From Luteimonas sp. (GTDB taxonomy: Bacteria > Pseudomonadota > Gammaproteobacteria > Xanthomonadales > Xanthomonadaceae): a stretch of DNA of 64,000 bases. Under the pieces are notes generated by a model. It had not been told where the DNA came from and searched no databases. It saw only the letters and a list, made by a program, of their open reading frames with translations. The position numbers and the translations under genes were made by a program. The stretch lies in contig JANPZU010000004.1 in assembly GCA_024707405.1 (NCBI GenBank), forward strand, positions 1 through 64,000, in the 5' to 3' direction. Shown here piece after piece: positions 55,404-64,000 of this stretch (within the stretch, counting starts at the first letter, position 1; each line of letters starts with the position of its first letter).

Positions 55404-55991
55404 ATGAACACATCCCAGCAACGCGTCGTGATCCTGGCCCTGCTCGGCATGACCCTGGCCGTGACGCGCGTCCATCATTTCGCGGCGGTGCCGGATGCCA
55501 GCTGGGCGGTGTTCTTCGTCGGCGGTTTCTACCTCTCGCAGTGGACGCGCTGGGCGTTCCCGGCGCTCATGGCGCTGGCGGTGCTGATCGATTTCATCGT
55601 CATCCGCGGCCAGGGCATCGACTTCTGGAGCCACTACTGCGTCTCGCCCGGCTACTGGGCGCTGCTGCCCGCGCATGCGGCGCTGTGGGGTGGCGGCTGG
55701 TGGCTGCAACGCCACCATGGCGGCATCGGCTGGAAGGCACTGGGCCTGCTGGCCATCGTGCTGCCGGTGTCGGTGGCGGTGTGCCACCTGTTCGCACAGG
55801 GCGGCTTCTACTGGCTCAGCGACAGCGTCGCCAACCCGACCCTCGCGGGCTGGTGGAAGAACTACACCGACTGGCTGGCGCCCTACTTGCGCGTCGCGGC
55901 CATGTACGTTGCGGTCGCGGCGATGATGCACGTCGCGCTTGTGCAACTCGGCGTGCTCAAGGACATCGGCACCCACAAGCAATTGCCCTGA
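55404..55991 (+). CDS. Hypothetical multi-pass membrane protein
   Basis: 195 aa, several TM helices; in-frame ATG also at 55365. Confidence 0.75.
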   Translation: MNTSQQRVVILALLGMTLAVTRVHHFAAVPDASWAVFFVGGFYLSQWTRWAFPALMALAVLIDFIVIRGQGIDFWSHYCVSPGYWALLPAHAALWGGGWWLQRHHGGIGWKALGLLAIVLPVSVAVCHLFAQGGFYWLSDSVANPTLAGWWKNYTDWLAPYLRVAAMYVAVAAMMHVALVQLGVLKDIGTHKQLP

Positions 55992-56000
55992 CCCGCAGCC

Positions 56001-56555
56001 GTGGGCAACCGGCTCTCGAAGATCTACACCCGCACCGGCGACGACGGCACCACCGGCCTGGGTGACGGCACCCGCGTCGCCAAGGATTCGGCGCGGGTCA
56101 CCGCCTACGGCACGGTCGACGAAGCCAGTTCCACGCTCGGCGTGCTGCTGGCCTGCGACCTGCCCGACGACATCCGCGAACTGCTGACCGCCGTGCAGCA
56201 CCAGATGTTCGACCTCGGCGGCGAGCTGTGCATCCCGGGACATTCGGCGATCCACGATGCCGACATCGACCGGCTCGAACAGCATCTCGACCGCTACAAC
56301 GACGACCTGCCGCCGCTGAAGGATTTCATCCTGCCCGGCGGTGGCGAAGCCGCTGCACGTTGCCATGTCGCACGCACCGTCGTGCGCCGTGCCGAACGCG
56401 ACGCGGTGACGCTGTCGCACCACGATGCCGTGCGCCCGCAGGCGATCCGCTACCTCAACCGCCTGTCCGACCTGCTGTTCGTGCTGGCGCGCGTGCTGGC
56501 GCGCGCGAGCGGGCATGGCGAGGTGCTGTGGCAGCACGAACGACGCACGCGCTGA
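56001..56555 (+). CDS. Cob(I)alamin adenosyltransferase, PduO type
   Basis: GTG start; KIYTRTGDDGTTGLGDGTRVAKDSARVTAYGTVDEASSTLG; RYLNRLSDLLFVLAR. Confidence 0.95.
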   Translation: MGNRLSKIYTRTGDDGTTGLGDGTRVAKDSARVTAYGTVDEASSTLGVLLACDLPDDIRELLTAVQHQMFDLGGELCIPGHSAIHDADIDRLEQHLDRYNDDLPPLKDFILPGGGEAAARCHVARTVVRRAERDAVTLSHHDAVRPQAIRYLNRLSDLLFVLARVLARASGHGEVLWQHERRTR

Positions 56556-56574
56556 CGACCTGCGCCCCCACCGC

Positions 56575-57498
56575 ATGAACCGTCGCGCCTCGATCTACAC
56601 CCACGTCGCCTGCCTCGACCATGACACCGGGCCCGGCCATGCCGAATGCCCGCAGCGCCTCGAGGCCGTGGTCGATGCCCTGCGAGAAGCTTTCCCCGGC
56701 GCCGAATGGCTCGACGCGCCCCGCGCGACCCGCGGCCAGCTTGCACGCACCCATGACGAGGCTCTGATCGACCGCGTGCTCAACGCGCCCGGCATCCGCG
56801 TGATGCTGGATTCGGATACGGCACTGTCGCCTGGTTCGCCCGAAGCCGCGCTGCGTGCCGCGGGCGCCGGCATCGCCGCGACCGATGCCGTGCTCAAGGG
56901 CGAGATCGACGTCGCCTTCTGCGCCGTGCGCCCGCCCGGCCACCACGCCACACGTGACGTGGCGATGGGCTTCTGCCTGTTCGACAACATCGCCGTCGCC
57001 GCCGCGCATGCGCTCGAACGCCACGGGCTGTCGCGGATCTCGATCATCGATTTCGATGTCCACCACGGCAACGGCACGCAAGCGATCTTCGAGCACGAAC
57101 CCCGCGTGCAGTACCTCAGCTCGCACCAGATGCCGCTCTACCCCGACACCGGCAATGCCGACGAGCGCGGCGTCGGCAACGTCTTCAACGTGCCACTGGC
57201 CGCCGGCAGCGGCAGCGCCGAGTTCCGGGACGCCTGGTCGACGCGCCTGCTCCCGGAGATCGACGCCTTCTCCCCGGAACTGCTGCTGGTCTCGGCCGGC
57301 TTCGACGCGCACTGGCGCGACCCGCTGGCGCAGATCCACCTCGACGCCGGCGACTATGCGTGGCTGACCGGGGAGTTGGCCGCCATCGCGCGCCGGCACG
57401 CCTGGGGGCGGATGGTCTCGATGCTGGAAGGCGGCTACGACCTGCAGGCCCTGCGCGAGTGCAGCGTGGCCCATGTCGGGGCACTGTTCGCGGCGTAA
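56575..57498 (+). CDS. Histone deacetylase/acetylpolyamine amidohydrolase family protein
   Basis: CAVRPPGHHATRDVAMGFCLFDNIAVAA; IIDFDVHHGNGTQAIF. Confidence 0.95.
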   Translation: MNRRASIYTHVACLDHDTGPGHAECPQRLEAVVDALREAFPGAEWLDAPRATRGQLARTHDEALIDRVLNAPGIRVMLDSDTALSPGSPEAALRAAGAGIAATDAVLKGEIDVAFCAVRPPGHHATRDVAMGFCLFDNIAVAAAHALERHGLSRISIIDFDVHHGNGTQAIFEHEPRVQYLSSHQMPLYPDTGNADERGVGNVFNVPLAAGSGSAEFRDAWSTRLLPEIDAFSPELLLVSAGFDAHWRDPLAQIHLDAGDYAWLTGELAAIARRHAWGRMVSMLEGGYDLQALRECSVAHVGALFAA

Positions 57499-57658
57499 GA
57501 CGGCCAGGGCCGGCCCTTTCCGTTCAGCCATGGTTTCGGAACCGGGGGTCGTCCGCTTCCAGGCGGCTTCCCAGCATGAACTCCACGTCAACGCCGCGCG
57601 TTGCCGCCCCCTGCACCATGGGGCAAGCTAGGCGCCTTTCCGCCGAACGGACTCCTGC

Positions 57659-60118
57659 GTGCGCCCTGTCTTCCGCCTGCTGCCCCTGCCTTTCTGCATC
57701 GCCGCATCGCTGGCAGCGCACGCATACGACGATCCACCGGTCGACTGGTCGATGTGCCCCGTGGAAGATGCCGTCCCGGCCTTCCTCGATGCGCACGCGC
57801 CCACGGGATCGGTCGACGAGCGCGAGAACCTGCCGACGCTGATCGACGGCGACGAAGTCTCGGGCATCGACGGCGGCGTGCAGAACATCAAGGGCGGCGT
57901 CACCCTGCGCCGCGGCGACCAGTTCCTCGGCACCGACGACCTCGAGTACCACCAGGACAAGGGCACTTACGTCGCCACCGGCACCGTGCGCTACCAGGAC
58001 TCGGGCATGCGCGTCGTCGCCGACCGCCTGGAGGGCAGCCAGGAAACCGAATCCCACCGCATGGACAACGTGCGCTACCAGTTGACCGAACGACGCGGCA
58101 ACGGCAGCGCCGAACGGATCGAGATGACGGGTTCGGAAGGGCGCATGATGCGCTCGTCCTATTCGACCTGCCCGCCCAGCCAGCGGATGTGGGAACTGCG
58201 CGCGCAACGCATCGACGTGGACACCGACAAAGGCATGGGCACCGCGCGCAGTGCGACGCTGCACATCGGCAAGGTGCCGGTGCTGTACGTGCCGTGGGCC
58301 GCGTTCCCGATCGACGACCGGCGACGGACCGGCCTGCTGTATCCCAACATCAGCTATTCGGGGCGCAACGGCTTCGACTACACGCAGCCGATCTACCTCA
58401 ACCTCGCGCCCAACTACGACATGACCCTGGAGCCGCGCTGGATGAGCCGCCGCGGCCTCCAGCTCGGCACCGAGTTCCGCTACCTGACCGAAACCGGCCG
58501 CGGCATCCTCGAAGCCGAATTCCTGCCTTCCGACGACCTGACACAGGCCGGCCGACAGGAAGAGATCGACCTGGGCATCAACCCGGACAACTGGCGAAGG
58601 GACAACCGCGGCAGCCTGCGCTTCACCGGCGTGCAGAACGTCAATCGCCAATGGCAGGCCCGCGCGCGCCTCAACTGGATCAGCGACCCGCGCTGGGTCG
58701 AGGACGCCAGCAGCAGCCTCGACGGCATTTCCAACATCTCGCTGCAGAGCGATGTCGGCGTCTATGGCCACGGCCGTTACTGGAACGCCGGCGTGGCCGC
58801 CAATTACTGGATGCTTTCGGATTACACCCAGTCCGAATCAAGCATGCCCTACCACCGCATGCCGCGTGCGTACTTCAACTGGGAACAACCCTTCGGACGC
58901 TGGCTGGTCGCTGGCGCCGAGACCGAGGTCGTGCGCTTCTCGCACACCGACGACACCGGCAAGCCTGGCGGCAGCCGCCTGTTCCTCAAGCCTTACCTCA
59001 GCATGCCTTTCGAGGGCGCGAGCTGGTACGTGCGGCCGACCGTCGCATGGCGACACACCGACTACCGGCTCGATAACGCGCTCGCCACGAACATCGCGAC
59101 CGCGCGCGCACGCGAAGCCCTCGGCTTGCCGAACAACGCGACGCCTCCCGCCGCCGTGGTCGCCGGCCTGTACGACGATGCCCCCAGCAGCAGCATGCCG
59201 ATCACCTCGATCGATGCTGGCCTGTTCTTCGACCGCGAGACCACGTTCCGCGGCGAGTCATTCCTGCACACGCTGGAACCACGACTGTTCTATCTCAACG
59301 CGCCGTACCACGACCAGCGCGACATGCCGCTGTTCGACACCCGGCCGCTGACCTTCAGCTGGGGACAACTGTTCCGCGACAACCGCTACTCCGGTGGCGA
59401 CCGCCAAGCCGATGCCAACCAGATGACGCTCGCCCTCACCTCGCGCCTGATCCGCGAGTCCGACGGCCGCGAGAAACTCTCCGCCAGCATCGGCCAGATC
59501 TTCTATTTCGAGGATTCGCGCACGGTCGTTGGTCGCGAGTTGCCCGTCGAGGATGGCCGCTCGGCCTGGGTGGCCGACGCCAACTACGCCATCAACGACC
59601 GCTGGACGGTCGGCGCCAGCTACCAGTGGAACCCGACCAGCCGCAGCGAAGACCTGGCCAGCTTCCGCACCCGCTACCTCATCGGCAACGACGGCATCGT
59701 CAACCTGTCCTACCGGTACCGGCGCAATCCGATCACCCAGGCCGACCTACTCCAGCAGGCCGACTTCTCGTTCCTCTACCCGATCAACCCGACGTGGAGC
59801 CTCGTCGGCCGCTACTACTACTCGTTCGACGAAAGCAAGCTGCTCGAAGGCATCTTCGGCGTGCAGTGGGAAAGCTGCTGCATGGCCGCACGCCTGGTCA
59901 CCCGCCGCTACGTGCGCAACCGCTCGGGCGAAATGAACGACGCGATCCAGCTCGAGATCGAGTTCAAGGGCCTTGGCTCCGCCGGCCCCGAAACGAGGGA
60001 TCGACTGCGCCGTGCTATCCTCGGTTACTACCGCGACGACCTCTATCTCGTCCCGCCGTCGGAAGTCCGCAGCGACCTCCCCAACGACGACGCCATTCCC
60101 CTCGAATCGATGCCATGA
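57659..60118 (+). CDS. lptD: LPS assembly protein LptD
   Basis: GTG start; GTDDLEYHQDKGTYVATGTVRYQDSGMRVVADRLEG...; followed by surA. Confidence 0.95.
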   Translation: MRPVFRLLPLPFCIAASLAAHAYDDPPVDWSMCPVEDAVPAFLDAHAPTGSVDERENLPTLIDGDEVSGIDGGVQNIKGGVTLRRGDQFLGTDDLEYHQDKGTYVATGTVRYQDSGMRVVADRLEGSQETESHRMDNVRYQLTERRGNGSAERIEMTGSEGRMMRSSYSTCPPSQRMWELRAQRIDVDTDKGMGTARSATLHIGKVPVLYVPWAAFPIDDRRRTGLLYPNISYSGRNGFDYTQPIYLNLAPNYDMTLEPRWMSRRGLQLGTEFRYLTETGRGILEAEFLPSDDLTQAGRQEEIDLGINPDNWRRDNRGSLRFTGVQNVNRQWQARARLNWISDPRWVEDASSSLDGISNISLQSDVGVYGHGRYWNAGVAANYWMLSDYTQSESSMPYHRMPRAYFNWEQPFGRWLVAGAETEVVRFSHTDDTGKPGGSRLFLKPYLSMPFEGASWYVRPTVAWRHTDYRLDNALATNIATARAREALGLPNNATPPAAVVAGLYDDAPSSSMPITSIDAGLFFDRETTFRGESFLHTLEPRLFYLNAPYHDQRDMPLFDTRPLTFSWGQLFRDNRYSGGDRQADANQMTLALTSRLIRESDGREKLSASIGQIFYFEDSRTVVGRELPVEDGRSAWVADANYAINDRWTVGASYQWNPTSRSEDLASFRTRYLIGNDGIVNLSYRYRRNPITQADLLQQADFSFLYPINPTWSLVGRYYYSFDESKLLEGIFGVQWESCCMAARLVTRRYVRNRSGEMNDAIQLEIEFKGLGSAGPETRDRLRRAILGYYRDDLYLVPPSEVRSDLPNDDAIPLESMP

Positions 60119-61431
60119 AGACCCTGATCGCCTGCCTGTCCATCGCCTTTGCGCTGCTGGGCGCCCCCGCCCATGCGCAGCAGACCCAGCCCCTGGAAGG
60201 GATCGCCGCCATCGTCGACGAGGATCTGATCCTTCGCAGCGAGCTCGACCGCGCGGTGGCCAACATCCTCGCCCAGTACGCCAACCGCCAGGATCAGTTG
60301 CCGCCCAGGGCCATCTTGGAGCGCCAGGTGCTCGAGCGCCTGATCCTGATGAAGCTGCAGACCGCGCGCGCATCGCAGACCGGCTTGCGGATCAGCGACC
60401 AGGAACTCGACTCCACGGTGTCCGGCATCGCCCAGCAGAACAACCTGTCGCCCGAGCAGTTGCGCCAGCAACTCGCGCTCGAAGGCATGTCGTTCGACGA
60501 TTTCCGCAACTCGTTGCGTGACGAACTCCTGATCCAGCGCATGAAGCAGCGCTTCGCGCAGAGCCGCGTCAGCGTCAGCGATGCCGAAGTCGACGCCGCG
60601 CTGGCCGCGCAGTCCGGCGGTACGCAATTCCGCCTCGCGCACATCCTGGTGGCACTGCCCGAAGGCGCGACGCCCGAGCAGATCTCGACCGGCCAGACCA
60701 AGATCGACGGCATCAAGAGCCTGCTCGATCGCAACGAGATGGAATTCGCCGCTGCCGCCGTGCGTTACTCGGACAGCCCGAATGCACTCGAAGGCGGCGA
60801 GCTCGGCTGGCGCAGCCTCGACGAAATCCCGGCCGCCTTCGCCAATGCGATCCGTTCGATGCAGGCCGGCGACGTCCTCGGCCCGGTACGTGGCCCCAGC
60901 GGCTTCCAGTTGCTCAAGCTGGTCGAAACCCGCGACGGCAGTGCCGTCGGCGGCGGTACCGTGACCCAATACGAAGCCCGCCACATCCTGATCCGCCCCG
61001 GACAGGGCAGCAATGGCGATGCCGAGGCCAAGGCGCGCATCGATACCCTGCGTGCGCGCATCGCCGGCGGCGCGGAGTTCACCGCAATCGCCAGGGAACA
61101 TTCGGACGACGCGTCCAGCAAGCCCAATGGCGGCGACCTCGGCTGGTTCACCGCCGATGAATTCGGCCCCGAGTTCGGTGGCCAGATCGCCGCGCTGCAG
61201 GATGGCCAGGTGTCCGCGCCCTTCCGCACGCAGGCCGGCTGGCACATCGCGCAGCGCGTCGCGGCGCGCCAGGCCAACGTCTCCGACGACAACCGTCGCG
61301 CACAAATCCGCGAGTCGATCGGCCAGCGCAAGCTGGAAGACGAGTGGGATCGCTACCTGCGCGAAATGCGCGGCGAAGCCTTCGTCGACATCCGCACCGG
61401 CAACGCCGCGGATCCCGCCAGCGGGGGCTGA
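60115..61431 (+). CDS. surA: Periplasmic chaperone/peptidyl-prolyl isomerase SurA
   Basis: GIAAIVDEDLILRSELDRAV; two parvulin domains. Confidence 0.96.
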   Translation: MKTLIACLSIAFALLGAPAHAQQTQPLEGIAAIVDEDLILRSELDRAVANILAQYANRQDQLPPRAILERQVLERLILMKLQTARASQTGLRISDQELDSTVSGIAQQNNLSPEQLRQQLALEGMSFDDFRNSLRDELLIQRMKQRFAQSRVSVSDAEVDAALAAQSGGTQFRLAHILVALPEGATPEQISTGQTKIDGIKSLLDRNEMEFAAAAVRYSDSPNALEGGELGWRSLDEIPAAFANAIRSMQAGDVLGPVRGPSGFQLLKLVETRDGSAVGGGTVTQYEARHILIRPGQGSNGDAEAKARIDTLRARIAGGAEFTAIAREHSDDASSKPNGGDLGWFTADEFGPEFGGQIAALQDGQVSAPFRTQAGWHIAQRVAARQANVSDDNRRAQIRESIGQRKLEDEWDRYLREMRGEAFVDIRTGNAADPASGG

Positions 61432-61432
61432 G

Positions 61433-62416
61433 ATGCGCCGCCCGCGGCTGGCGCTGGTTCCGGGTGAGCCGGCCGGCGTCGGCCCCGAACTCTGCGCGCG
61501 GGCCGCGCAACGGGACTGGGATGCCGACCTGGTCGCATTCGCAGACCGCACGACGCTCGTGCAGGCAGCCCAGCAGATCGGGCTCGATCTCGATTGCCTC
61601 CCGGCAGATGCACCGGTCGCCGCACCAGGCCGACTGCGCCTGATCCAGGTCGACGATGCCGCGCCGATCTCGCCCGGCAACCCGGATCCGCGCAACGCCA
61701 CCGCCGTCGTTTCCGCCCTGTCACTCGCAGCGGACGCCTGCCTGCGCGGCGAGTTCGACGGCATCGTCACCGGCCCGGTACACAAGGCGACGATCAATGC
61801 CGGCGGCATCGCCTACACCGGCACCACCGAACTGCTGGCCGAGCGCGCAGGCCGCGACGTGGTGATGATGCTCGCCAACGACATCGTGCGCGTCGCGCTG
61901 GCCACCACCCACCTGCCGCTGCGCGACGTGGCTGATGCGATCACGCCGACGGGGCTCGAACGCACGCTGCGCATCGTGCATGCGGCATTGCGCAACGACT
62001 TTGGTATCGCCGACCCCACCATCGCCGTGCTCGGACTCAACCCGCATGCGGGCGAATCCGGCCACCTCGGGCGCGAGGAGATCGACGTGATCGAACCCGT
62101 GCTGGAACGCCTGCGCAGCGAAGGCATGCGACTCGTCGGCCCCTTGCCGGCAGACACCGCCTTCCTGCCGACAAAACTGCAAGGATTCGATGCCATGCTC
62201 GCGATGTACCACGACCAGGGCTTGCCGGTGCTGAAGTACAGCGGCTTCGAGCGCGCGGTGAACCTCACGCTCGGCCTGCCCTACCCGCGCGTCGCCGTCG
62301 ACCACGGCACCGCATTCGATCTTGCCGGCAGCGGGCGCGCGGATCCATCGAGCCTGTTCGCGGCCATCGACAACTGCACGCGACTCGCGCGGCAACGCAT
62401 GGCGCGACACGCATGA
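61433..62416 (+). CDS. pdxA: 4-hydroxythreonine-4-phosphate dehydrogenase
   Basis: LVPGEPAGVGPELCARAA; GLNPHAGESGHLGREEIDVI; VDHGTAFDLAGSGRA. Confidence 0.97.
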   Translation: MRRPRLALVPGEPAGVGPELCARAAQRDWDADLVAFADRTTLVQAAQQIGLDLDCLPADAPVAAPGRLRLIQVDDAAPISPGNPDPRNATAVVSALSLAADACLRGEFDGIVTGPVHKATINAGGIAYTGTTELLAERAGRDVVMMLANDIVRVALATTHLPLRDVADAITPTGLERTLRIVHAALRNDFGIADPTIAVLGLNPHAGESGHLGREEIDVIEPVLERLRSEGMRLVGPLPADTAFLPTKLQGFDAMLAMYHDQGLPVLKYSGFERAVNLTLGLPYPRVAVDHGTAFDLAGSGRADPSSLFAAIDNCTRLARQRMARHA

Positions 62417-62772
62417 ACGACGAAGCGCAACGCATGCAGCCCATCGGATGGGACGACTTCGCCAAGGTCGAACTGCGTGTCGGCCGCGTGTTGTCCGCAC
62501 GCGAGTTCCCGCAGGCACGCAAGCCCGCCTACGTGCTCGAAGTCGATTTCGGGCCGGAGATCGGCATCCGCAAATCCAGCGCGCAGATCACCGCACTCTA
62601 CGCGCCTGAAACACTGGTCGGCCGGCTCGTGGTCGGCGTGGTGAATTTCCCGCCGAAACAGATCGGGCCATTGATGTCCGAATGCCTGGTCACCGGCTTC
62701 CACGACGCACTAGGGCGCGTGGCGCTGTGCGTGCCCGACGGCGACGTGCCACTGGGAGCCAAACTGGCATGA
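62413..62772 (+). CDS. csaA: CsaA-like tRNA-binding domain protein
   Basis: DFAKVELRVGRVLSAREFPQARKPAYVLEVDFGPEIGIRKSSAQIT. Confidence 0.9.
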   Translation: MNDEAQRMQPIGWDDFAKVELRVGRVLSAREFPQARKPAYVLEVDFGPEIGIRKSSAQITALYAPETLVGRLVVGVVNFPPKQIGPLMSECLVTGFHDALGRVALCVPDGDVPLGAKLA

Positions 62773-63575
62773 ACACGCATTCCCGGCCACCAGGCTTCTC
62801 CGAGCCTGCCAAGAAATCGCTGGGGCAACACTTCCTGCACGAGCGTGGCGTGGTCGAGAAGATCATCCTCGCCGTGAATCCCAAACCCGGTGACCGCATC
62901 GTCGAGATCGGCCCCGGACAGGGCGCGATGACCTTCCCGATGCTCGACCGCCACGGCAGCCTGACCGCGATCGAATTCGACCGCGACCTGCTGGCACCAC
63001 TGACCGAGGCCGCGCGCAACCACGGCGAACTCACGCTCATCCACGCCAACGTGCTGGACGTGGACTTCACCGCGCTGGCGGCAGGCACGCCGATCCGACT
63101 GGTCGGCAACCTGCCCTACAACCTGTCCTCGCCGATCCTGTTCCACGCGCTGGCGCATGCCACGTCGATCCACGACATGGTCTTCATGCTGCAGAAGGAA
63201 GTGGTCGACCGCATGGCCGCCGCGCCGGGCAGCAAGGTGTATGGCCGGCTCAGCGTGATGCTGCAGGCCTGGTGCAAGGTGACGTCGCTATTCGTGGTCG
63301 GCCCCGGTGCATTCCGGCCACCGCCGAAGGTCGATTCCGCAGTCGTCCGGCTGGTGCCGCGCGCGAAGGACGAGGTGGGGATCGACGACCCCGCCCGCTT
63401 CGCCGACATCGTCCGCGATGCCTTCGGCCAACGCCGCAAGACCCTGCGCAACGCGCTGTCGCGGCTGTGCGACGAAGACGCGATCCGCGCCGCGGGCATC
63501 GACCCGCAGATCCGTGCAGAGCAACTTGCGGTGGCCGACTTCATCCGCCTGGCGAACCAATCCCCCCCGGCGTAG
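62769..63575 (+). CDS. rsmA: 16S rRNA (adenine1518/1519-N6)-dimethyltransferase
   Basis: KKSLGQHFLHERGVVEKII; VEIGPGQGAMT; LVGNLPYNLSSPILFH. Confidence 0.98.
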   Translation: MNTHSRPPGFSEPAKKSLGQHFLHERGVVEKIILAVNPKPGDRIVEIGPGQGAMTFPMLDRHGSLTAIEFDRDLLAPLTEAARNHGELTLIHANVLDVDFTALAAGTPIRLVGNLPYNLSSPILFHALAHATSIHDMVFMLQKEVVDRMAAAPGSKVYGRLSVMLQAWCKVTSLFVVGPGAFRPPPKVDSAVVRLVPRAKDEVGIDDPARFADIVRDAFGQRRKTLRNALSRLCDEDAIRAAGIDPQIRAEQLAVADFIRLANQSPPA

Positions 63576-63599
63576 TCGAAGGTTTCATGCACCCGGCCT

Positions 63600-63605
63600 T
63601 ACACT
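63600..63605 (+). promoter_or_regulatory. Candidate leaderless -10 box for apaG
   Basis: TACACT-GTGCGC-ATG. Confidence 0.45.
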
Positions 63606-63611
63606 GTGCGC

Positions 63612-63992
63612 ATGACCACCCCCGATTACAGGCTGGAAATCCAGATCGCCACGCGCTTCCTCGACGAAGAGTCGAAACCGGAGCAGGATCGCTACGTCTT
63701 CGCGTATACCATCAGCATCCGCAACCTGGGCAAGCTGCCCGCGCAGTTGCTGTCGCGGCACTGGATCATCACCGACGCCAACGGCAAGAGCGAAGAGGTG
63801 CGCGGCGACGGCGTGGTCGGTGAACAGCCGCGCATCGAGCCGGGCGAGGAGTTCACCTACACCTCCGGCGCCGTGTTGCAGACCGCGGTCGGAACCATGG
63901 AAGGCAACTACGACATGGTCGGCGACGACGGCACCCGCTTCGATGCGCCGATCCCACCGTTCACGCTCTCCGTGCCGCGAACCCTGCACTGA
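63612..63992 (+). CDS. apaG: ApaG-family protein
   Basis: [58 protein letters not shown]. Confidence 0.96.
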   Translation: MTTPDYRLEIQIATRFLDEESKPEQDRYVFAYTISIRNLGKLPAQLLSRHWIITDANGKSEEVRGDGVVGEQPRIEPGEEFTYTSGAVLQTAVGTMEGNYDMVGDDGTRFDAPIPPFTLSVPRTLH

Positions 63993-64000
63993 TGGCGACC

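Noticed and set aside
57499-57520. GACGGCCAGGGCCGGCCC as a seventh REP copy
   Set aside because: Lacks the GTAG head and the consensus stem; only general GC-rich similarity.

Overview
High-GC chromosomal window, probably Xanthomonadaceae/Lysobacteraceae-like. It is dominated by housekeeping genes: rpoB(partial)-rplLJ-rplAK-nusG-secE-tRNA(Trp)-tuf-tRNA(Thr/Gly/Tyr); ychF-pth-rplY-prs-tRNA(Gln)-ispE-lolB-TPR; hemA-prfA; moaB-HTH-ppk2; pntAB; ahpC-ahpF-oxyR; glnS; rlmM; ubiH-type genes; lptD-surA-pdxA-csaA-rsmA-apaG. I saw no rRNA, CRISPR array, prophage, transposase or integrated element. The interesting signals are mostly non-coding: (1) a family of six 22-bp GTAG-type palindromic repeats (REP/SMAG-like), one in-frame inside rlmM, two supplying stop codons and two abutting start-proximal -10-like boxes; (2) seven genes sharing the exact layout TANNNT-N6-ATG with no obvious Shine-Dalgarno, which suggests leaderless transcription; (3) an AT-rich island with an OxyR-type box between ahpC and a divergent unannotated small transcript/ORF that ends at its own terminator; (4) a perfect 15-bp inverted repeat carrying divergent -10 boxes at ubiH. 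Protein-level curiosities are a NaChBac-like channel with a TLDGWSS filter, a free-standing I9 inhibitor lipoprotein beside an S8 protease, a sigma-factor cassette splitting the pnt genes, and apparent one-base frameshifts in acyP and wrbA. I found no convincing wholly new multi-gene system. Everything was read by eye; no searches were run.
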